Source: Amycolatopsis bullii (GTDB lineage Bacteria > Actinomycetota > Actinomycetes > Mycobacteriales > Pseudonocardiaceae). From it: 64,000 nucleotides of DNA. Both the position numbers and the translations under genes were made by a program. The stretch covers positions 248,001-312,000 of the forward strand of contig NZ_BNAW01000001.1 in assembly GCF_014654205.1 (NCBI RefSeq). The letters are read 5' to 3'. Every line of letters starts with the position of its first letter. Within the stretch, counting starts at the first letter, position 1. Positions 8,739-18,175 of this stretch are shown here, in pieces. Under the pieces are notes generated by a model. The model saw only the letters and a list, made by a program, of their open reading frames with translations, searched no databases and was not told the origin of the DNA.

Positions 8739-10067
8739 CTACTCGACCCGCCCGGAGAAGGAGACCGACGGGGTGCAGCGGCCCCGGTCCCCCGGGTTCT
8801 GGCAGCTGACCGCGAGCACGATCTTCTCCCCCGGCTGGAACCGCCAGGCCTGCAGCCAGTGGTGGTCGAGGTCGCGGAAGTTCGAGAGCCCGACCTCCAG
8901 CAGCACCGTCTTGGTGCCACCGGAATCCCGCAGCAGCCGCAGGGTTCCGGTGTCACCGCGCGGGTTCTGCAGGATCAGGTCGGTGATCACCAGCGTCTTG
9001 GACTCGTCCGGCAGGGTGTAGGGGAATTCGGCGAAGCGGTTGACGTTCGAATCGATCTTCGCGTCCGCGGCCACCCGGAAGTCCGTCGGAGTCCCGTCGG
9101 CCGCCGCCGCGTTCGAGACGCGGGTCGGGGGCGTGCCGGGACCGGAGCCGGGAGGCGCGGGGTTGTAACCCGGCGGGGTCAAGCCGACGGCTTTCATCGC
9201 CTGCTCGGAGTTCTGCTTGGCCTGGTCGGCCTGCTTCTTCGCCTGGTCGGCCCCGGCGCCGGCGTCCTGCGCCGCCTTCACGATCTCGTGGTTCTGCTCC
9301 TGTGCGGCCTCGCGGGCCGCCGACTTCACCGCGGGCCGCAGCACGGTGAACCACAGCGTCACCAGGGCGAGCAGGAGGACCAGCAGCGCGGCGAGCGCGG
9401 GCAGCAGCCACTTCGGCAGCAGCTGCCGCTGCACCATCGTGCCTTCGGTCTTCAGCGGCTCGGCCCCGTCGGCAACGACGAACACCTGGAAGCGGTGCCG
9501 GATCGGCTGCCCGCGCAGGAACCGCTTCCGCGGCCGGGTGCGCATCCGGATGAACGCGGCGGTGCCCGGCGCCAGGTCGGCCCGGTCGCGCTCGAGCCGG
9601 AAGTCCAGCTCGTCCTCCGGGTCCAGCGGGCTCAGCTCGACCGCCACCGGCCGGTTGCCGCGGTTGTCGACGGCGACCTCGAAGTCGGCCTTCGAGCTGC
9701 CTTCCACCTTGGCCGGCACGATTTCGGCGGTGACCTCGGTGAAGGCGCCGAGCTCGACGGTGCCCTCCTCGACGACCGAGCCGGCCGGGTCCTCGCTCGA
9801 GAACACCCGGACCCCGAACGGGATGGTCCCGGCGGGGACGTCGGAGGACCGCGGCGGCGCGAACCGCACGGTGACCGTCCCGGTCTCCCCCGGCATCAGG
9901 TTGACCGTCGCCGGTTCCGCGGTGGCCCAGCCACTCGCGTCGCCGACCACGTCGACCGCGAACTGGTCGACGACCTGCCCGGCGTTCCGGATGGTCACCG
10001 TGCAGCTCGTCTCCTGGCCGGGTTCCGCGACCAGGCCGGCCTCGGACAGCGTCGCCGTTGCTCCCAT
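8739..10067 (-). CDS. CIS-associated single-pass membrane protein (CisA-like architecture)
   Basis: 442 residues. There is no signal peptide. Residues 1-210 are two beta-sandwich domains of the NEW/COG1470 type (e.g. EPGQETSCTVTIRNAG, LMPGETGTVTVRFAPP). One transmembrane helix follows at about 221-243 (LLPALAALLVLLLALVTLWF), then an Ala/Gln/Lys helix (247-290), a Pro-rich linker and a C-terminal beta domain (about 315-442). This predicts a cytoplasmic N-terminus and an outside C-terminus. Streptomyces CIS clusters carry a membrane protein, CisA, thought to dock the cytoplasmic CIS to the membrane; the architecture fits, but homology is inferred only. It has its own CIS box at 10137-10152. Confidence 0.8.
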   Translation of the reverse strand: MGATATLSEAGLVAEPGQETSCTVTIRNAGQVVDQFAVDVVGDASGWATAEPATVNLMPGETGTVTVRFAPPRSSDVPAGTIPFGVRVFSSEDPAGSVVEEGTVELGAFTEVTAEIVPAKVEGSSKADFEVAVDNRGNRPVAVELSPLDPEDELDFRLERDRADLAPGTAAFIRMRTRPRKRFLRGQPIRHRFQVFVVADGAEPLKTEGTMVQRQLLPKWLLPALAALLVLLLALVTLWFTVLRPAVKSAAREAAQEQNHEIVKAAQDAGAGADQAKKQADQAKQNSEQAMKAVGLTPPGYNPAPPGSGPGTPPTRVSNAAAADGTPTDFRVAADAKIDSNVNRFAEFPYTLPDESKTLVITDLILQNPRGDTGTLRLLRDSGGTKTVLLEVGLSNFRDLDHHWLQAWRFQPGEKIVLAVSCQNPGDRGRCTPSVSFSGRVE

Positions 10068-10136
10068 GCGCGGAAGTCTCCCTTCTGTGTCCCGGGTCCG
10101 GCACCAGCGGACGGGTGTGCGGCCGTGCGCCGGTGG

Positions 10137-10152
10137 TTGCCCCTACGGGCAG
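10137..10152. promoter_or_regulatory. CIS box A (TTGCCC-CTAC-GGGCAG)
   Basis: A 6-4-6 palindrome (one mismatch in the arms) in the 100-base gap before the CisA-like gene, 69 bases from its start. It matches the boxes at 27209-27240, 31562-31577 and 34314-34329, all in front of CIS genes. Confidence 0.7.
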
Positions 10153-10167
10153 CGGTTCCGGCGCGGC

Positions 10168-13100
10168 TCAGCCGCGCGAGATGAACGGCGGTTGCTCGGT
10201 GCGCAGCACCACCAGGATCGGGTTCGACGGCACGGTCCCGAACTTCGGCCCGCTCACCGAGGCCGCCGACACCGTCCGCGGCCCGATCAGGTCGTGGTGG
10301 AAGACCAGGAACTGCGCCTCGAACTTCCCGTCGACGCCGACGGTGGCCAGGCCCGGTGTCTCGGAAATCCCGTCCGACCAGCTCAGCCGGACCGTCGCAC
10401 CCGGCGGGAAGTCGGTGCCCGTCACGCGCGGCACGGAGCCCAGCGGGGCGACGCCCGGGTCCACGGTGACCACCGGCCGGCGGATCACCACGCGGCCGGC
10501 GGCCGTGTTGTCTCCCGGGTTGTCGTCCGGCCCGCTCGTGCCGACCGTGCCGGACACCGGCGCGTCGGCCGCGGTCCTGGCCGCCAGGGAAATCCGGACC
10601 TCGACGGTCTGGCCCGGGGCGAGTGTCCCGAGTGCACAGCTGCCGCCGCCCGGTGTGCACCCCGGTGGCACCGAGGCCACGGGCAGCTGCGGCGGCAGCT
10701 GGGTGACCAGGCGGACGTCCGGCATCGGCGCCCCGGAACCGTTGTGCACCAGGAAGGTCAGCACGACGTCGTCGCCGCCGACGAACAGCGGCACCGCCGA
10801 CACCGCCAAGCCGACCGACAGCGATCCCGGCGTGACCGGGGGCGCCGGCCTTTCGCCGACGGTGACCACGGCCGCGGCGGAGTTGTCGCGCGCGTCGGCG
10901 TCCTGACCGGCCGTGGTCACCGTGCCGGTCGCGGCCTGCGCCCCGGGCTCGGTGCCGGTGGCGGTGAACCGCACCCGCGCCTGCGCGCCCGGCGCCAGCG
11001 TGCCGAAGGTGCAGACGAGCTCCGGCGTGCACGTGCCCACGCCGGTGATCGGGGCCTGGGGCCGCAACCCGGCGGTCAGCCGGACGAACAACCCGACCCC
11101 GGGTGACGCGGCGACGCCGTGGTTGGTGACCACGAACTCGAACGTCGTCAGCCCGGAAAACGGGATCGCCGCGGGGATGGCGGTGGCGGTCACGCCGACG
11201 TCCGCGATCCGCTGGAACGCCGGTTGCGCGGCGCCGCCCGGACCGGCGATCAGGACCGTGGGCGTCCCCCCGGACGCCGGCACGATCCGGATGTCCGGCT
11301 GCCCTTCGCCGGGTGTGCGGTCGAAGGCGACGAGCGTGCCGTCCGGCGACCAGTCCGGGTTGTCGACGGATCCGGCGTTCTGCACGAGCACCCGCGCCGC
11401 GCCGCCGTCGGCCGGGGCCACGCAGATCTGCCGTCGCTCGGTCTGGAACGCCAGCGCGGCGCCGTCCGGCGCGACGTCCGCCGAACCCTGCCGCCCGGCG
11501 CACGCCGTGCCGAACGACGGCGAGAGGTTCCGCTGGGTCCCGGCGACGACGGTGTCCGTACCCTCGGTCAGCGAGACCTGCCACAGTTCCTGCCGCGACT
11601 CCCCGCCCGGGTCGACCGCCATCACGGCGGTCTCGGTCGCGGTGCCGTTCCGCCCGGTCGCCGTGCAGGTCACGGTGGTGGCGCCGACCGGGAACAGGCT
11701 GCCGGACGACGGCGTGCAGAACGGCGTGAGCGGGGTTTTCCCGTCGGCGTCGGCCGCGGTCGCGGGGTACTCGATCACCGTCGGCGCGGTGCCGGGCACG
11801 GTCTTGTCGTGCACCGTGATCAACGGCAGCCGCGGATCCTTCACCCGCACGGTGACGTCTTCGGTGTAGCCGGGTCGCGCGGTGGATTCGCCGTTCAGCC
11901 GGAAGTCCACCTGGCAGTGCAGCACCGAACCGATCGGCGCGTCCGGGGAGACCGTGGCGGTTTCGACGAAGTGCGCGTCGGCGCCGCCCGGCACCTGCTG
12001 CGTCCCTTCGGGGCTGAACGTCAGCGTCAGCCTGGAGTCGCAGTACGGCACCGGCAGCATCTTCACCGGGAGGTCGGTGATCCCGCGGATGATCGCCGGG
12101 GTGACCTGCGCCGGGTCCGCGTTCGCGGTCAGGATGCCCTCGGTGGCCCGGGTGATCGCCGTCGCCTGGCCGCGTCCGTCGAGGGCCGCGTCCGTATCCG
12201 GTTCCTCCGCGGCGAAGCCCTCCCCCGTTCCGCCGCCGCCCGTGATCGCCGGCACCGCGACGACCCGGATCTTCGCCGCCTTGAGCGCGTCGGCGACGGC
12301 CGCGGTGGTCGGGAACGTGCCCCGCTTGTCGTCCTTCGGCGACTCGTGGCTGGCGGCGTCGCCGACCAGCACCACGATCCGGTTGCTGGTGTCGCGGAAG
12401 CCGATCGCGCCGGTGGCGATCTTCTGGAGGGCGACGTACCAGTCCTCGGCGGTGTCGTCGCCGCCGGTGGCGGTGATCCGGCCGAAGGCGTCGGTGAGCA
12501 GCTTGCGCTGGGCGTCGGTGTCGGCCGCGGTGAGCGGCTGCTGCACGTAGAAGGCCCGCGGCGGGTTCGGCGGCGAGCCCTCGGTCACCCGGTCGTCCAC
12601 CAGGTCGCCGTACGCGGCGACCGCGAAGTGCGCCGACGGCTGCACCTTCCGCACCTCGTCGATGACGTTGCCGAGGTTTTTCTTGACGTCGTCGATGACG
12701 CCGCCCATCGACCCGGTCTGGTCGACGAGCAGGACCACGTCCGGGTCGGGCGGGACCCGGTCGGTTTGCACGGTCTTGTCGGTGACCTTGCGCGAAGTGC
12801 CCTGGCCGATCGGGATGTCGGCCACCGACGGGTCCACTCTGGACGGTCCGGGCGGTGGCGTCCGGGTGGCTGCCCTGGTCAGCGTGATCTTCGTGCCGTC
12901 GGCCGACCACACCGGCTGCGAGTCCCAGCCGCGCAGGTAGGGCGGGATGGGGATCTCCCCCAGGATCCGGCCGTCGGCGACGCGCGCGATCCGCACGGTG
13001 TCGGCCCGGTGTTCGTTCCGGATACCGGTGTTGGTGAAGGCGATCATCGTGGCGTCCGGTGACCACGCCGGGTGCTGCTCGCGTTGGGTGCGGTCCGCCG

Positions 13101-14253
13101 TGGCGGTCAGCGGGCGCGGTGCGCTCCCGTCGGCGTTCGCCACGACGATCGCGGTCTCCGCCGATTCGCCGGGGGCGGCCTGGGTGTAGGCCAGCTGCGC
13201 GCCGTCGGCGGAGAAGGCCGGGTCGTACTCGTCGGCGTCCGGGCGCTGGGTGAGGTCCCGCCGGTCGCCGCCGGTGGCGTCGGAGCTCCAGATGTCGGCG
13301 GTGCCGCCGTCGCGCAGCTCGGTGAACACCGCCCGGCCGTCCGGCCGGAACGTCGGCTCGGTCTCGCCGGTGCCGCTCAGCGCCGACAGGACCGACACCT
13401 TGCCGCCTTCGATCTGCTTGACGTCACCGGCGGGGTCCTGCGCGCGGGTCGTGAAGGCGAGCCGGGTGCCGTCGCGTGACCACGCCGGCTCGGCCGAGTC
13501 GCCGGGGTCGGGGACCGCGCGGGTGACCGCGCCGCCGTTTTCGGCGACCAGGACGACGTCGCCGGCGGGGTGGAAGCGGGTCGTGGTGAACGCGATCCGC
13601 GCCGGACCCCACGCGGGCTGGGTGTCCGCCGCCGGGTCGGCGGTCAAGCGCGCCGGCTCGCCGCCGGCGACCGGGACGGTGTAGATGTCCCCGGCCGGGT
13701 CGTCGCGGGTGCTGCTGAAGGCCAGCCGCGTGCCGTCGGGTGACCAGCTCGGGGAGTCGTCGGCGGCCGGGCCGGACGTCACCTGGCGCAGGCCGCGGCC
13801 GTCCACGCCGATCACGAACAGCTTCCGGCTGCCGGTGCGGTCGGAGGCGAACGCGACCGTACGGCCGTCCGGCGAGAGCGCCGGGTGGAGGTCGACGGCG
13901 TCGTCGTCGGTCAGCCGCAGCGGCGCGGTGTCGCCGTCGCGGAGGTAGTACAGCTCGCCGTCCCGCTCGGCGCCACCGGACGCCGCGGCGCGGTGGCTCA
14001 CCCACACGATGCCACCGGTGCCCGCGGACGCGCCGGAGTCGACGCTGGCGGTGCCCAGCGGCAGCGCCTGCTCCGGGCCTTCGCTGCCCGCCTGGTACAG
14101 GCCGGTGGTGGCCTCGCTGACGTACCCGACGCGGTACGGCGAGGCCACCGCGGCCGGTGCCTGGGCCTCGGTCGGCGAGAGCGCTCCGGTGATCGCCCAG
14201 CCGCCGAGCACCGCTACGACCGCGATGCCCGCCACCGCTCGGTTCGCGCGCAT
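10168..14253 (-). CDS. Giant TolB-propeller / von Willebrand A / HYR / DUF11 surface protein
   Basis: 1361 residues. A signal peptide or anchor spans about 7-31 (AGIAVVAVLGGWAITGAL). Residues 40-490 hold many WSPDGTRLAF-type repeats forming a TolB-like beta-propeller. A von Willebrand A domain starts near 500 with DVVLLVDQTGSMGG (a MIDAS-like DxTxS). Next comes a HYR domain near 830-890 (LFPVGATTVTCTA), a further short propeller stretch, then two DUF11/CARDB Ig-like domains (FVVTNHG..., FLVHNGSG...) and a final IPT-like domain. All are protein-protein interaction folds; no enzyme motif was seen. The gene sits in the CIS operon, between the zinc-ribbon protein and the membrane protein. GGGGAGGAC precedes ATG 14253. 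Likely secreted or membrane-tethered. Confidence 0.85.
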   Translation of the reverse strand: MRANRAVAGIAVVAVLGGWAITGALSPTEAQAPAAVASPYRVGYVSEATTGLYQAGSEGPEQALPLGTASVDSGASAGTGGIVWVSHRAAASGGAERDGELYYLRDGDTAPLRLTDDDAVDLHPALSPDGRTVAFASDRTGSRKLFVIGVDGRGLRQVTSGPAADDSPSWSPDGTRLAFSSTRDDPAGDIYTVPVAGGEPARLTADPAADTQPAWGPARIAFTTTRFHPAGDVVLVAENGGAVTRAVPDPGDSAEPAWSRDGTRLAFTTRAQDPAGDVKQIEGGKVSVLSALSGTGETEPTFRPDGRAVFTELRDGGTADIWSSDATGGDRRDLTQRPDADEYDPAFSADGAQLAYTQAAPGESAETAIVVANADGSAPRPLTATADRTQREQHPAWSPDATMIAFTNTGIRNEHRADTVRIARVADGRILGEIPIPPYLRGWDSQPVWSADGTKITLTRAATRTPPPGPSRVDPSVADIPIGQGTSRKVTDKTVQTDRVPPDPDVVLLVDQTGSMGGVIDDVKKNLGNVIDEVRKVQPSAHFAVAAYGDLVDDRVTEGSPPNPPRAFYVQQPLTAADTDAQRKLLTDAFGRITATGGDDTAEDWYVALQKIATGAIGFRDTSNRIVVLVGDAASHESPKDDKRGTFPTTAAVADALKAAKIRVVAVPAITGGGGTGEGFAAEEPDTDAALDGRGQATAITRATEGILTANADPAQVTPAIIRGITDLPVKMLPVPYCDSRLTLTFSPEGTQQVPGGADAHFVETATVSPDAPIGSVLHCQVDFRLNGESTARPGYTEDVTVRVKDPRLPLITVHDKTVPGTAPTVIEYPATAADADGKTPLTPFCTPSSGSLFPVGATTVTCTATGRNGTATETAVMAVDPGGESRQELWQVSLTEGTDTVVAGTQRNLSPSFGTACAGRQGSADVAPDGAALAFQTERRQICVAPADGGAARVLVQNAGSVDNPDWSPDGTLVAFDRTPGEGQPDIRIVPASGGTPTVLIAGPGGAAQPAFQRIADVGVTATAIPAAIPFSGLTTFEFVVTNHGVAASPGVGLFVRLTAGLRPQAPITGVGTCTPELVCTFGTLAPGAQARVRFTATGTEPGAQAATGTVTTAGQDADARDNSAAAVVTVGERPAPPVTPGSLSVGLAVSAVPLFVGGDDVVLTFLVHNGSGAPMPDVRLVTQLPPQLPVASVPPGCTPGGGSCALGTLAPGQTVEVRISLAARTAADAPVSGTVGTSGPDDNPGDNTAAGRVVIRRPVVTVDPGVAPLGSVPRVTGTDFPPGATVRLSWSDGISETPGLATVGVDGKFEAQFLVFHHDLIGPRTVSAASVSGPKFGTVPSNPILVVLRTEQPPFISRG

Positions 14254-14280
14254 GGTCGGTCCTCCCCAAAAGCTTCGTGA

Positions 14281-15261
14281 TCAGCCGGCTTCGAACAGCT
14301 CGATCTCGGAGATCGCGACGTCCGTGCCGTCGAGCGAGCGGTACAGCCCGGCCACGTGCAGCTCGACGCCGGTGGCGCCTTCGCTGTTCTCGATCGGGAC
14401 TTCCTGGGCGTCCGGGGTGTCGGCCAGCGCCATGTCGTAGGTCTTGCCGGTGGAGAAGACCAGGTGCAGCTTCGACGGCCGGTGCTCGGCCGGGAAGTTC
14501 GCCGCGTCGCCGAGGTAGACGATCGCCTTCCGCAGGTCCGCCGGGTGGTCGAAGGTGAACACCACGGTCTGTTCCCGGTCGGCGGGCGCCGCCCAGAAGG
14601 TGTTCTTCGCGTTGTCGCTGATCAGCGGCGCCGCGTGCCCGGCGGCCTCCGCGGTCGCGGTCACCTTGATCGGGTGGACCGGGTTCAGCTTGGCCTCGAA
14701 GATGCCGGTCACCTGGCTCCACAGCCCCACCGCCGCCGTATTCATCGCGCCGCGGAAGGGCTGGTACAGCGCGTAGATCAACGCCGAGAAGATCAGCGCC
14801 ACCGCGACGGCCCGGCGGATCACCTTGCCCACGGTCCGGCGCGCGGCCCCGGCCCGGCCGGTCCGGCGGCGGACGCCGTCCTTGCCGGGCCGCTCCCCCG
14901 CCTTGTGCTCCTTCGGCTTGCGGCCGAGCAGCCGCCGCCACCACGACGTCTTGACGACCTCGGACTCGGCCAGCGACGCGCCGCAGCGGCTGCAGAAGTT
15001 CCGCGTCGGCGCGTTGCCCTTGCCGCACCGGCCGCAGATCAGGTCGCCGGGGTTGAGGACCTGCTCCTCCACGGTCTGCTGCACCGGCTGCCGGACCGGG
15101 GCGATCGGCTCGGCGGGCTGCACGACCTGCTGCTGTTGCACCACCGGCTGCGCCTTGACCGCGACCGGGCCGTCGTCGTCCCACTTCAGGTAGCGGCCGC
15201 ATTCGCCGCAGAACTCGACGTCGGCGGGCCCCTGGTGCCCGCACTCCGCGTAGATGACCAT
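14281..15261 (-). CDS. Double zinc-ribbon membrane protein with C-terminal beta-sandwich
   Basis: 326 residues. Two zinc ribbons at the N-terminus: CGHQGPADVEFCGECG (residues 6-21) and CGRCGKGNAPTRNFCSRCG (near 75-95), separated by a Gln/Val/Pro linker. A basic stretch precedes a transmembrane helix (AVAVALIFSALIYALYQPF), then a C-terminal domain resembling a discoidin/F5-8C-type or NADase-associated beta-sandwich (NTFWAAP..., VAISEIELFE). Predicted topology: ribbons in the cytoplasm, sandwich outside. Such proteins recur in actinobacterial CIS loci. The start at 15261 overlaps the ribosome region and trails the upstream stop by 5 bases. Confidence 0.8.
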   Translation of the reverse strand: MVIYAECGHQGPADVEFCGECGRYLKWDDDGPVAVKAQPVVQQQQVVQPAEPIAPVRQPVQQTVEEQVLNPGDLICGRCGKGNAPTRNFCSRCGASLAESEVVKTSWWRRLLGRKPKEHKAGERPGKDGVRRRTGRAGAARRTVGKVIRRAVAVALIFSALIYALYQPFRGAMNTAAVGLWSQVTGIFEAKLNPVHPIKVTATAEAAGHAAPLISDNAKNTFWAAPADREQTVVFTFDHPADLRKAIVYLGDAANFPAEHRPSKLHLVFSTGKTYDMALADTPDAQEVPIENSEGATGVELHVAGLYRSLDGTDVAISEIELFEAG

Positions 15262-15266
15262 CTCCG

Positions 15267-15806
15267 TCAGCCCTCCAGCACTTCCACCGTGACCCGCACG
15301 TGGGCGGGCACCGCATCCACGACCGTCGCCGTCAGCCGGCGCACGTCGACCCGGGCCGGGTCGGGCACCCGCACGCGCACCTGCACCCACGGCGGTCCCG
15401 GGTCAGGCAGCGGCGCGCCCGGCTGCGGGTCGGCGACGACGCCCCCACTGTCGGTCACCTCGACGACGCCGCCGGTCAGCAGCCGCACGTGCTCGGTGAG
15501 GCCGCGCCGCGTGCCGCGCCACCGGTGCAGCTCGACCGAGCGCGTCACCAGCTGCCGCAGCTGCTCCGGACTCCAGCTCTCGTCCACGCGCAACGCGACC
15601 CAGTGGGCCAGCCAGCCGACGAAGTCGGCGGGTGCCACACCCGGGTCGAGGTAGCCCGCGAAGTTGTCCAAAGTGGAGATGACGGGGGCGAGGACCTCGT
15701 CGAGCGCGCCGGTGAAGCCCTGCACGAAGCGGTCCTCGGCGTACACCGCGGGCAGCTGCTCGCCGATCGGGTGCGGGCTGGCCAGCCCCGGGATGCCCGT
15801 CCTCAT
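15267..15806 (-). CDS. cis12: CIS baseplate protein, phage tail protein I-like
   Basis: 179 residues. ATG 15806 overlaps the stop of the preceding baseplate gene (ATGA), implying translational coupling. The sequence has the P2 gpI / TIGR02242 look: LPAVYAEDRFVQGFTGALDE, FLGW-like FVGWLAHWVALRVDE, and HRWRGTRRGLTEHVRLLTG. In contractile tails this protein joins the J-like protein in the baseplate wedge. The C-terminal ~50 residues are a beta strand-rich VQVRVRVPD...VRVTVEVLEG tail. No receptor-binding fibre follows. Confidence 0.85.
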   Translation of the reverse strand: MRTGIPGLASPHPIGEQLPAVYAEDRFVQGFTGALDEVLAPVISTLDNFAGYLDPGVAPADFVGWLAHWVALRVDESWSPEQLRQLVTRSVELHRWRGTRRGLTEHVRLLTGGVVEVTDSGGVVADPQPGAPLPDPGPPWVQVRVRVPDPARVDVRRLTATVVDAVPAHVRVTVEVLEG

Positions 15807-17764
15807 GCGCCCGCCTCCCGCACCCGCACCTGGTGCCCGAACGAAAACGCCAGCGCGTTCGGCGGCAGATCCAGCCGGTCCACCTGCTCGCCGCGCTCCC
15901 GCGTGATCGGGTTCGCGGCGAACAGGCGCACGTCCTCCACCAGCTCGACGCCGGGCAGCCGTTGCAGCACCGCGAACACCTCGCCCGACTGCACCGGCCG
16001 CCCGAACGGCCAGCCGTCGCCGTCCGGGCCGCCGCTGATCGGGTTGAAGTAGTCGTACAGGGCCTGGCTCGCCCGGGCGCCCAGCGCGCCCGCCGTCGTC
16101 CGGCGCCGGGCGCGCAGCCGCGCCACCACCGTGACCCCCTGGTAGAAGGGCGGCTCCACGGACACGAGCGCACCCACGCACCGCCGTTCGCCGAGGTGGC
16201 GCTCGATCCGGGCGCGCATGCCGGCTTCGAGCATCAGCGTCGCGAAGGCGAGTTCGCCGGTGTCGGGCACCGCCGGCACGACCAGGACCCGGATCGCTCC
16301 GGTCTCCCGCCCGTCGGCGCCGTGCGCGGGGATGCACCGCACCCGGGCCGCTTCCGGCGCCGCCTCGCGCGCGAGCTGCTCGTAGTCCTCGGCGGTGACC
16401 GCGCGGTCGCGGGTGCGCAGCAGCAGCGGGCCGCGGACCGCCGCGTCCCGCACCGACTCGCCGTCCACCCCGCCGATCGCCGGACGGCGGTTCACCACGC
16501 TGCTGACGAACGGGATCGGGTCCCGCTGCACCTCGAGCACCTCACGGGCGACGTTGCCGCGCCGGCCGCCCCCGGACCGGTACTCGGGCACGCGGATCGC
16601 GGCGGACTTGGCCGGGACGGCCCCGTAGTACCGGAGGCCGCCCTCGGGCTGGCGCACCGCCGGCCCGAACTCGACCTGCCCGCCGACGCGGTCGAGCATG
16701 ACGTGCCGGTCGTCCGGGCCGGAGTCGGCGAAGGAGCGGACCTCCGTCCACGGCTGCCAGCCGTCCGGGCCCGAGACCTCGACGACCAGTTCGCCCTCCC
16801 CGACGACCACCGCGGGCCGGCCGAGCGGGAACCGCTGGCCCGGCGTGCCGTCGGAGGTCCCGACGACCTCGTTGCGGATGATCTCGGCGTGCACGGCGGC
16901 GACCGTGCCGCCGATGGTCGAGGCCTCGGCCGTGTGCAGCCGCGGCGAGCGCTGGTAGAACGGCTGGTTCTGCTTGGCCTCGACCAGGCGGCAGCGCAGC
17001 CAGCCGGCCCGCTGCCGGGCGAGCACCGACATCGCGTGCCCCTCCGGGACGTGCACCACGATGTCGCCGGCCCGGTTGAACGCGCCGGTGCTGTCCCGGT
17101 CGACCTCGCACGCCGCCCAGCCGGTGCCGTCCCAGGCCTCCCACAGCCACGGCGGGTCGCGCGGGTCGACGCCCTGGCCTTCGACTTCGCAGTCCATCCG
17201 CAGCAGCACCGCGCAGCCGGGGACGGCGTCCGACAGTCCGAAGAGGACCGCGTCGCCGGGGGCCGGCGTCTCGGAGAAGGCCGCGGGGCCACCGCCGACG
17301 AGCAGTTCGTCGGTGCGGTCGACCGGCGGCAGGCCGGTGTCGGCCGTGCTGGTCGCCAGGTGCGCGAGCGAGCACGGCACGATGTTCAGCGTGCGCTCGA
17401 CGGTGAACACCACCGGGTCCTCGACCTCGTTGCGCACGCTCGCGACCTGCTTGCCGGCCGCGACGACCACCGGGACGTCCCGGGCGGCCGAAAGCCAGAA
17501 CGTCACGTCGGTCCGCGCCGCGGCGGGCGGGAACAGCCGCACCCCGATCAGGTCGAGGAAGCGCAGGTAGTGCAGGTCGGGAACCCGGTTGAGCCGGTAG
17601 AGCAGCTGGTCGACCATCTGCGCGAAGGTCTCGATCAGCGTGACGCCGGGGTCGGAGACGTTGTGGTCGGTCCACTCCGGGCAGTTGCGCTGGACCAGGT
17701 ACTTGGCTTCGTCCACCAGGTCCTGGAACCGGCGGTCGTCGAGGTTGGGCAGCGGCAGGGACAT
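15803..17764 (-). CDS. cis11: CIS baseplate J-like protein
   Basis: 653 residues from ATG 17764, which overlaps the upstream gp25-like gene by one base (TGATG). N-terminus LPNLDDRRFQDLVDEAKYLV and NVSDPGVTLIETFAQMVDQL (about 35-54) are typical of putative baseplate assembly (gpJ, Afp11) proteins. The middle is a set of beta domains; the C-terminal part has RDRAVTAEDYEQLAREAAPEA and a DYFNPISGGPDGDGWPFGRP motif common to gpJ proteins. It forms the wedge that links hub to sheath and triggers contraction. Confidence 0.92.
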   Translation of the reverse strand: MSLPLPNLDDRRFQDLVDEAKYLVQRNCPEWTDHNVSDPGVTLIETFAQMVDQLLYRLNRVPDLHYLRFLDLIGVRLFPPAAARTDVTFWLSAARDVPVVVAAGKQVASVRNEVEDPVVFTVERTLNIVPCSLAHLATSTADTGLPPVDRTDELLVGGGPAAFSETPAPGDAVLFGLSDAVPGCAVLLRMDCEVEGQGVDPRDPPWLWEAWDGTGWAACEVDRDSTGAFNRAGDIVVHVPEGHAMSVLARQRAGWLRCRLVEAKQNQPFYQRSPRLHTAEASTIGGTVAAVHAEIIRNEVVGTSDGTPGQRFPLGRPAVVVGEGELVVEVSGPDGWQPWTEVRSFADSGPDDRHVMLDRVGGQVEFGPAVRQPEGGLRYYGAVPAKSAAIRVPEYRSGGGRRGNVAREVLEVQRDPIPFVSSVVNRRPAIGGVDGESVRDAAVRGPLLLRTRDRAVTAEDYEQLAREAAPEAARVRCIPAHGADGRETGAIRVLVVPAVPDTGELAFATLMLEAGMRARIERHLGERRCVGALVSVEPPFYQGVTVVARLRARRRTTAGALGARASQALYDYFNPISGGPDGDGWPFGRPVQSGEVFAVLQRLPGVELVEDVRLFAANPITRERGEQVDRLDLPPNALAFSFGHQVRVREAGA

Positions 17765-18174
17765 CACGCACCGTCCTCTGCGGACTCGTGCGGCGGGATG
17801 ACGTAGAACGGGAAGACGAGGTTGCGCGGGTCGTTGGTGCCGCGCAGGCGGTAGCGGATGTCGATCAGCAGGGTGCCGCGGTCGGCCTGGTCGAAGCTGA
17901 CGACGACGTCGTCGAGGGTGATCCGCGGCTCCCAGCGCTCGAGCGCGACCCGGACCTCGTAGGCGATCTGCCCGGCGGTCGCCGCGTCGGCGGGCGCGAA
18001 CACGAGGTCGTGCACCGCGCAGCCGAACTCGGGGCGCATCGGGCGTTCGCCCGGCGAGGTCGCCAGGATCAGGCGGATGCTTTCGACGACCTCGCGCTCG
18101 CCGCCGACCAGCGCGATCGACCCGGTCGCGTCGGTGTGCAGCGGGAACGCCAGTCCCCGGCCCAGGAAATCCAT
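17764..18174 (-). CDS. cis9: CIS baseplate wedge protein, gp25-like
   Basis: 136 residues, typical GPW/gp25 length. Motifs: GRGLAFPLHTD, GEREVVESIRLILATSPGER (the conserved I/L-L-T-x-xGER signature), MRPEFGCAVHDLVF and a C-terminal strand-rich DIRYRLRG. In T4, gp25 nucleates sheath assembly at the baseplate. GGAGG precedes ATG 18174. Tight spacing to the PAAR gene upstream and overlap with the J-like gene downstream. Confidence 0.95.
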   Translation of the reverse strand: MDFLGRGLAFPLHTDATGSIALVGGEREVVESIRLILATSPGERPMRPEFGCAVHDLVFAPADAATAGQIAYEVRVALERWEPRITLDDVVVSFDQADRGTLLIDIRYRLRGTNDPRNLVFPFYVIPPHESAEDGA

Positions 18175-18175
18175 C

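Noticed and set aside
11119..13062. Long plus-strand frame antisense to the TolB/vWA protein
   Set aside because: Arg/Gly/Val-rich composition without domains; the minus strand encodes clear propeller and vWA motifs.
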